From an uncultured Clostridia bacterium (GTDB taxonomy: Bacteria; Bacillota; Clostridia; Christensenellales; Borkfalkiaceae): 35,908 nt of DNA. Positions 35,663 to 35,908 of this stretch are shown here, in pieces. The notes under the pieces are model-generated. The model did no database searches and was not told the DNA's origin. It was given only the letters and a program-made list of their open reading frames with translations. Location: contig CALVLH010000016.1 of the NCBI GenBank assembly GCA_944336975.1, forward strand, positions 1 through 35,908. Direction: 5' to 3'. Both the position numbers and the translations under genes were made by a program. Each line of letters begins with the position of its first letter. The stretch's first letter is position 1.

Positions 35663-35908
35663 TATTTGATTTCTGTCGTCAGGACAAATTTGTTTTAATT
35701 TGTTGATAATCCGACAGTCGATTGCAGAGCGCTTTACTGCGGTAGCGGTATCCGATTTTTGCCCGTCTGATTTTAAGACAATAAGGGTCCTCAAACAAGC
35801 ATCAAAAAAGCCGCTTTTTTGCCTAGTTTTTATAGAAAAACCTTTGTTTTTCAGCAATTCAAATTTTCAATTCCCCAAATTTTCCCCGAGATCAAGAGTC
35901 GGTGCGAA
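35663..35908. other. AT-rich sequence without a recognised gene
   Basis: I see no supported gene, tRNA or strong terminator. Short inverted repeats occur: CTGTCG (35673-35678) with CGACAG (35712-35717), the palindrome ACAAATTTGT (35684-35693), and AAAAAAG-CCG-CTTTTTT (35804-35820). The composition is clearly more AT-rich than the rest of the window. Confidence 0.5.

Noticed and set aside
35804-35820. AAAAAAG-CCG-CTTTTTT as a terminator
   Set aside because: The stem is almost all A-T with a 3-base loop and too weak to call, though it might still end the activase operon.
35654-35857. 67-codon frame on the - strand near the window end
   Set aside because: No ribosome site or recognisable motif. 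The composition is like the surrounding AT-rich noncoding DNA.

Overview
The window is a GC-rich chromosomal segment in which every gene I can support lies on the + strand. A clear spoIIID gene, Bacillota-type promoters, strong GGAGG ribosome-binding sites, and many lipoproteins and surface proteins with InlB-type and BspA-type repeats point to an anaerobic, gut-type member of the Clostridia with a sporulating ancestry. The HgdC/HgdB-like [4Fe-4S] proteins fit an anaerobe. I cannot name the genus from sequence alone. I see no rRNA, tRNA, CRISPR array, insertion sequence or phage gene.

Layout. (1) 1-4680: promoter, then a type IIA topoisomerase pair, parE-like and parC-like, overlapping by 14 bases. 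(2) 4742-8176: probably the third gene of that operon. It encodes a 1144-residue protein joining a ClpB/ClpA-type AAA+ module, a receiver-like domain and a complete but membrane-free FtsH AAA+/zinc-protease half. (3) 8198-9580: a compact transcription unit with its own promoter and terminator, encoding two paralogous YbjN-like proteins and a small RyR-domain protein. Regions 2 and 3 together are the best candidate for an undescribed system, perhaps regulated protein unfolding and degradation. (4) 9739-9906: inverted repeats and a promoter leading into the next operon. (5) 9996-25675: a lipoprotein, a complete oligopeptide ABC importer (binding protein, two permeases, two ATPases), a 2391-residue cell-surface subtilisin with leucine-rich repeats, and a small membrane protein. 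The arrangement suggests that peptides released outside the cell by the protease are taken up by the importer. (6) 25777-29696: a 1281-residue lipoprotein with InlB and BspA-type repeats, ended by a strong bidirectional terminator. (7) 29864-31004: spoIIID with a long structured leader, then a 4Fe-4S double-cluster protein. (8) 31038-35325: a tandem-module 2-hydroxyacyl-CoA dehydratase-activase-like protein and an HgdB-like partner. (9) 35326-35908: a probable frameshifted short gene, then AT-rich sequence in which I see no gene.

Five promoters share one architecture: a TTG-starting -35 hexamer, a 17-base spacer, and an extended TGn-TATAAT or TACAAT -10. This gives good support for the transcription units proposed here. 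Gene identities rest on motifs and domain order read by eye. No database search was run.
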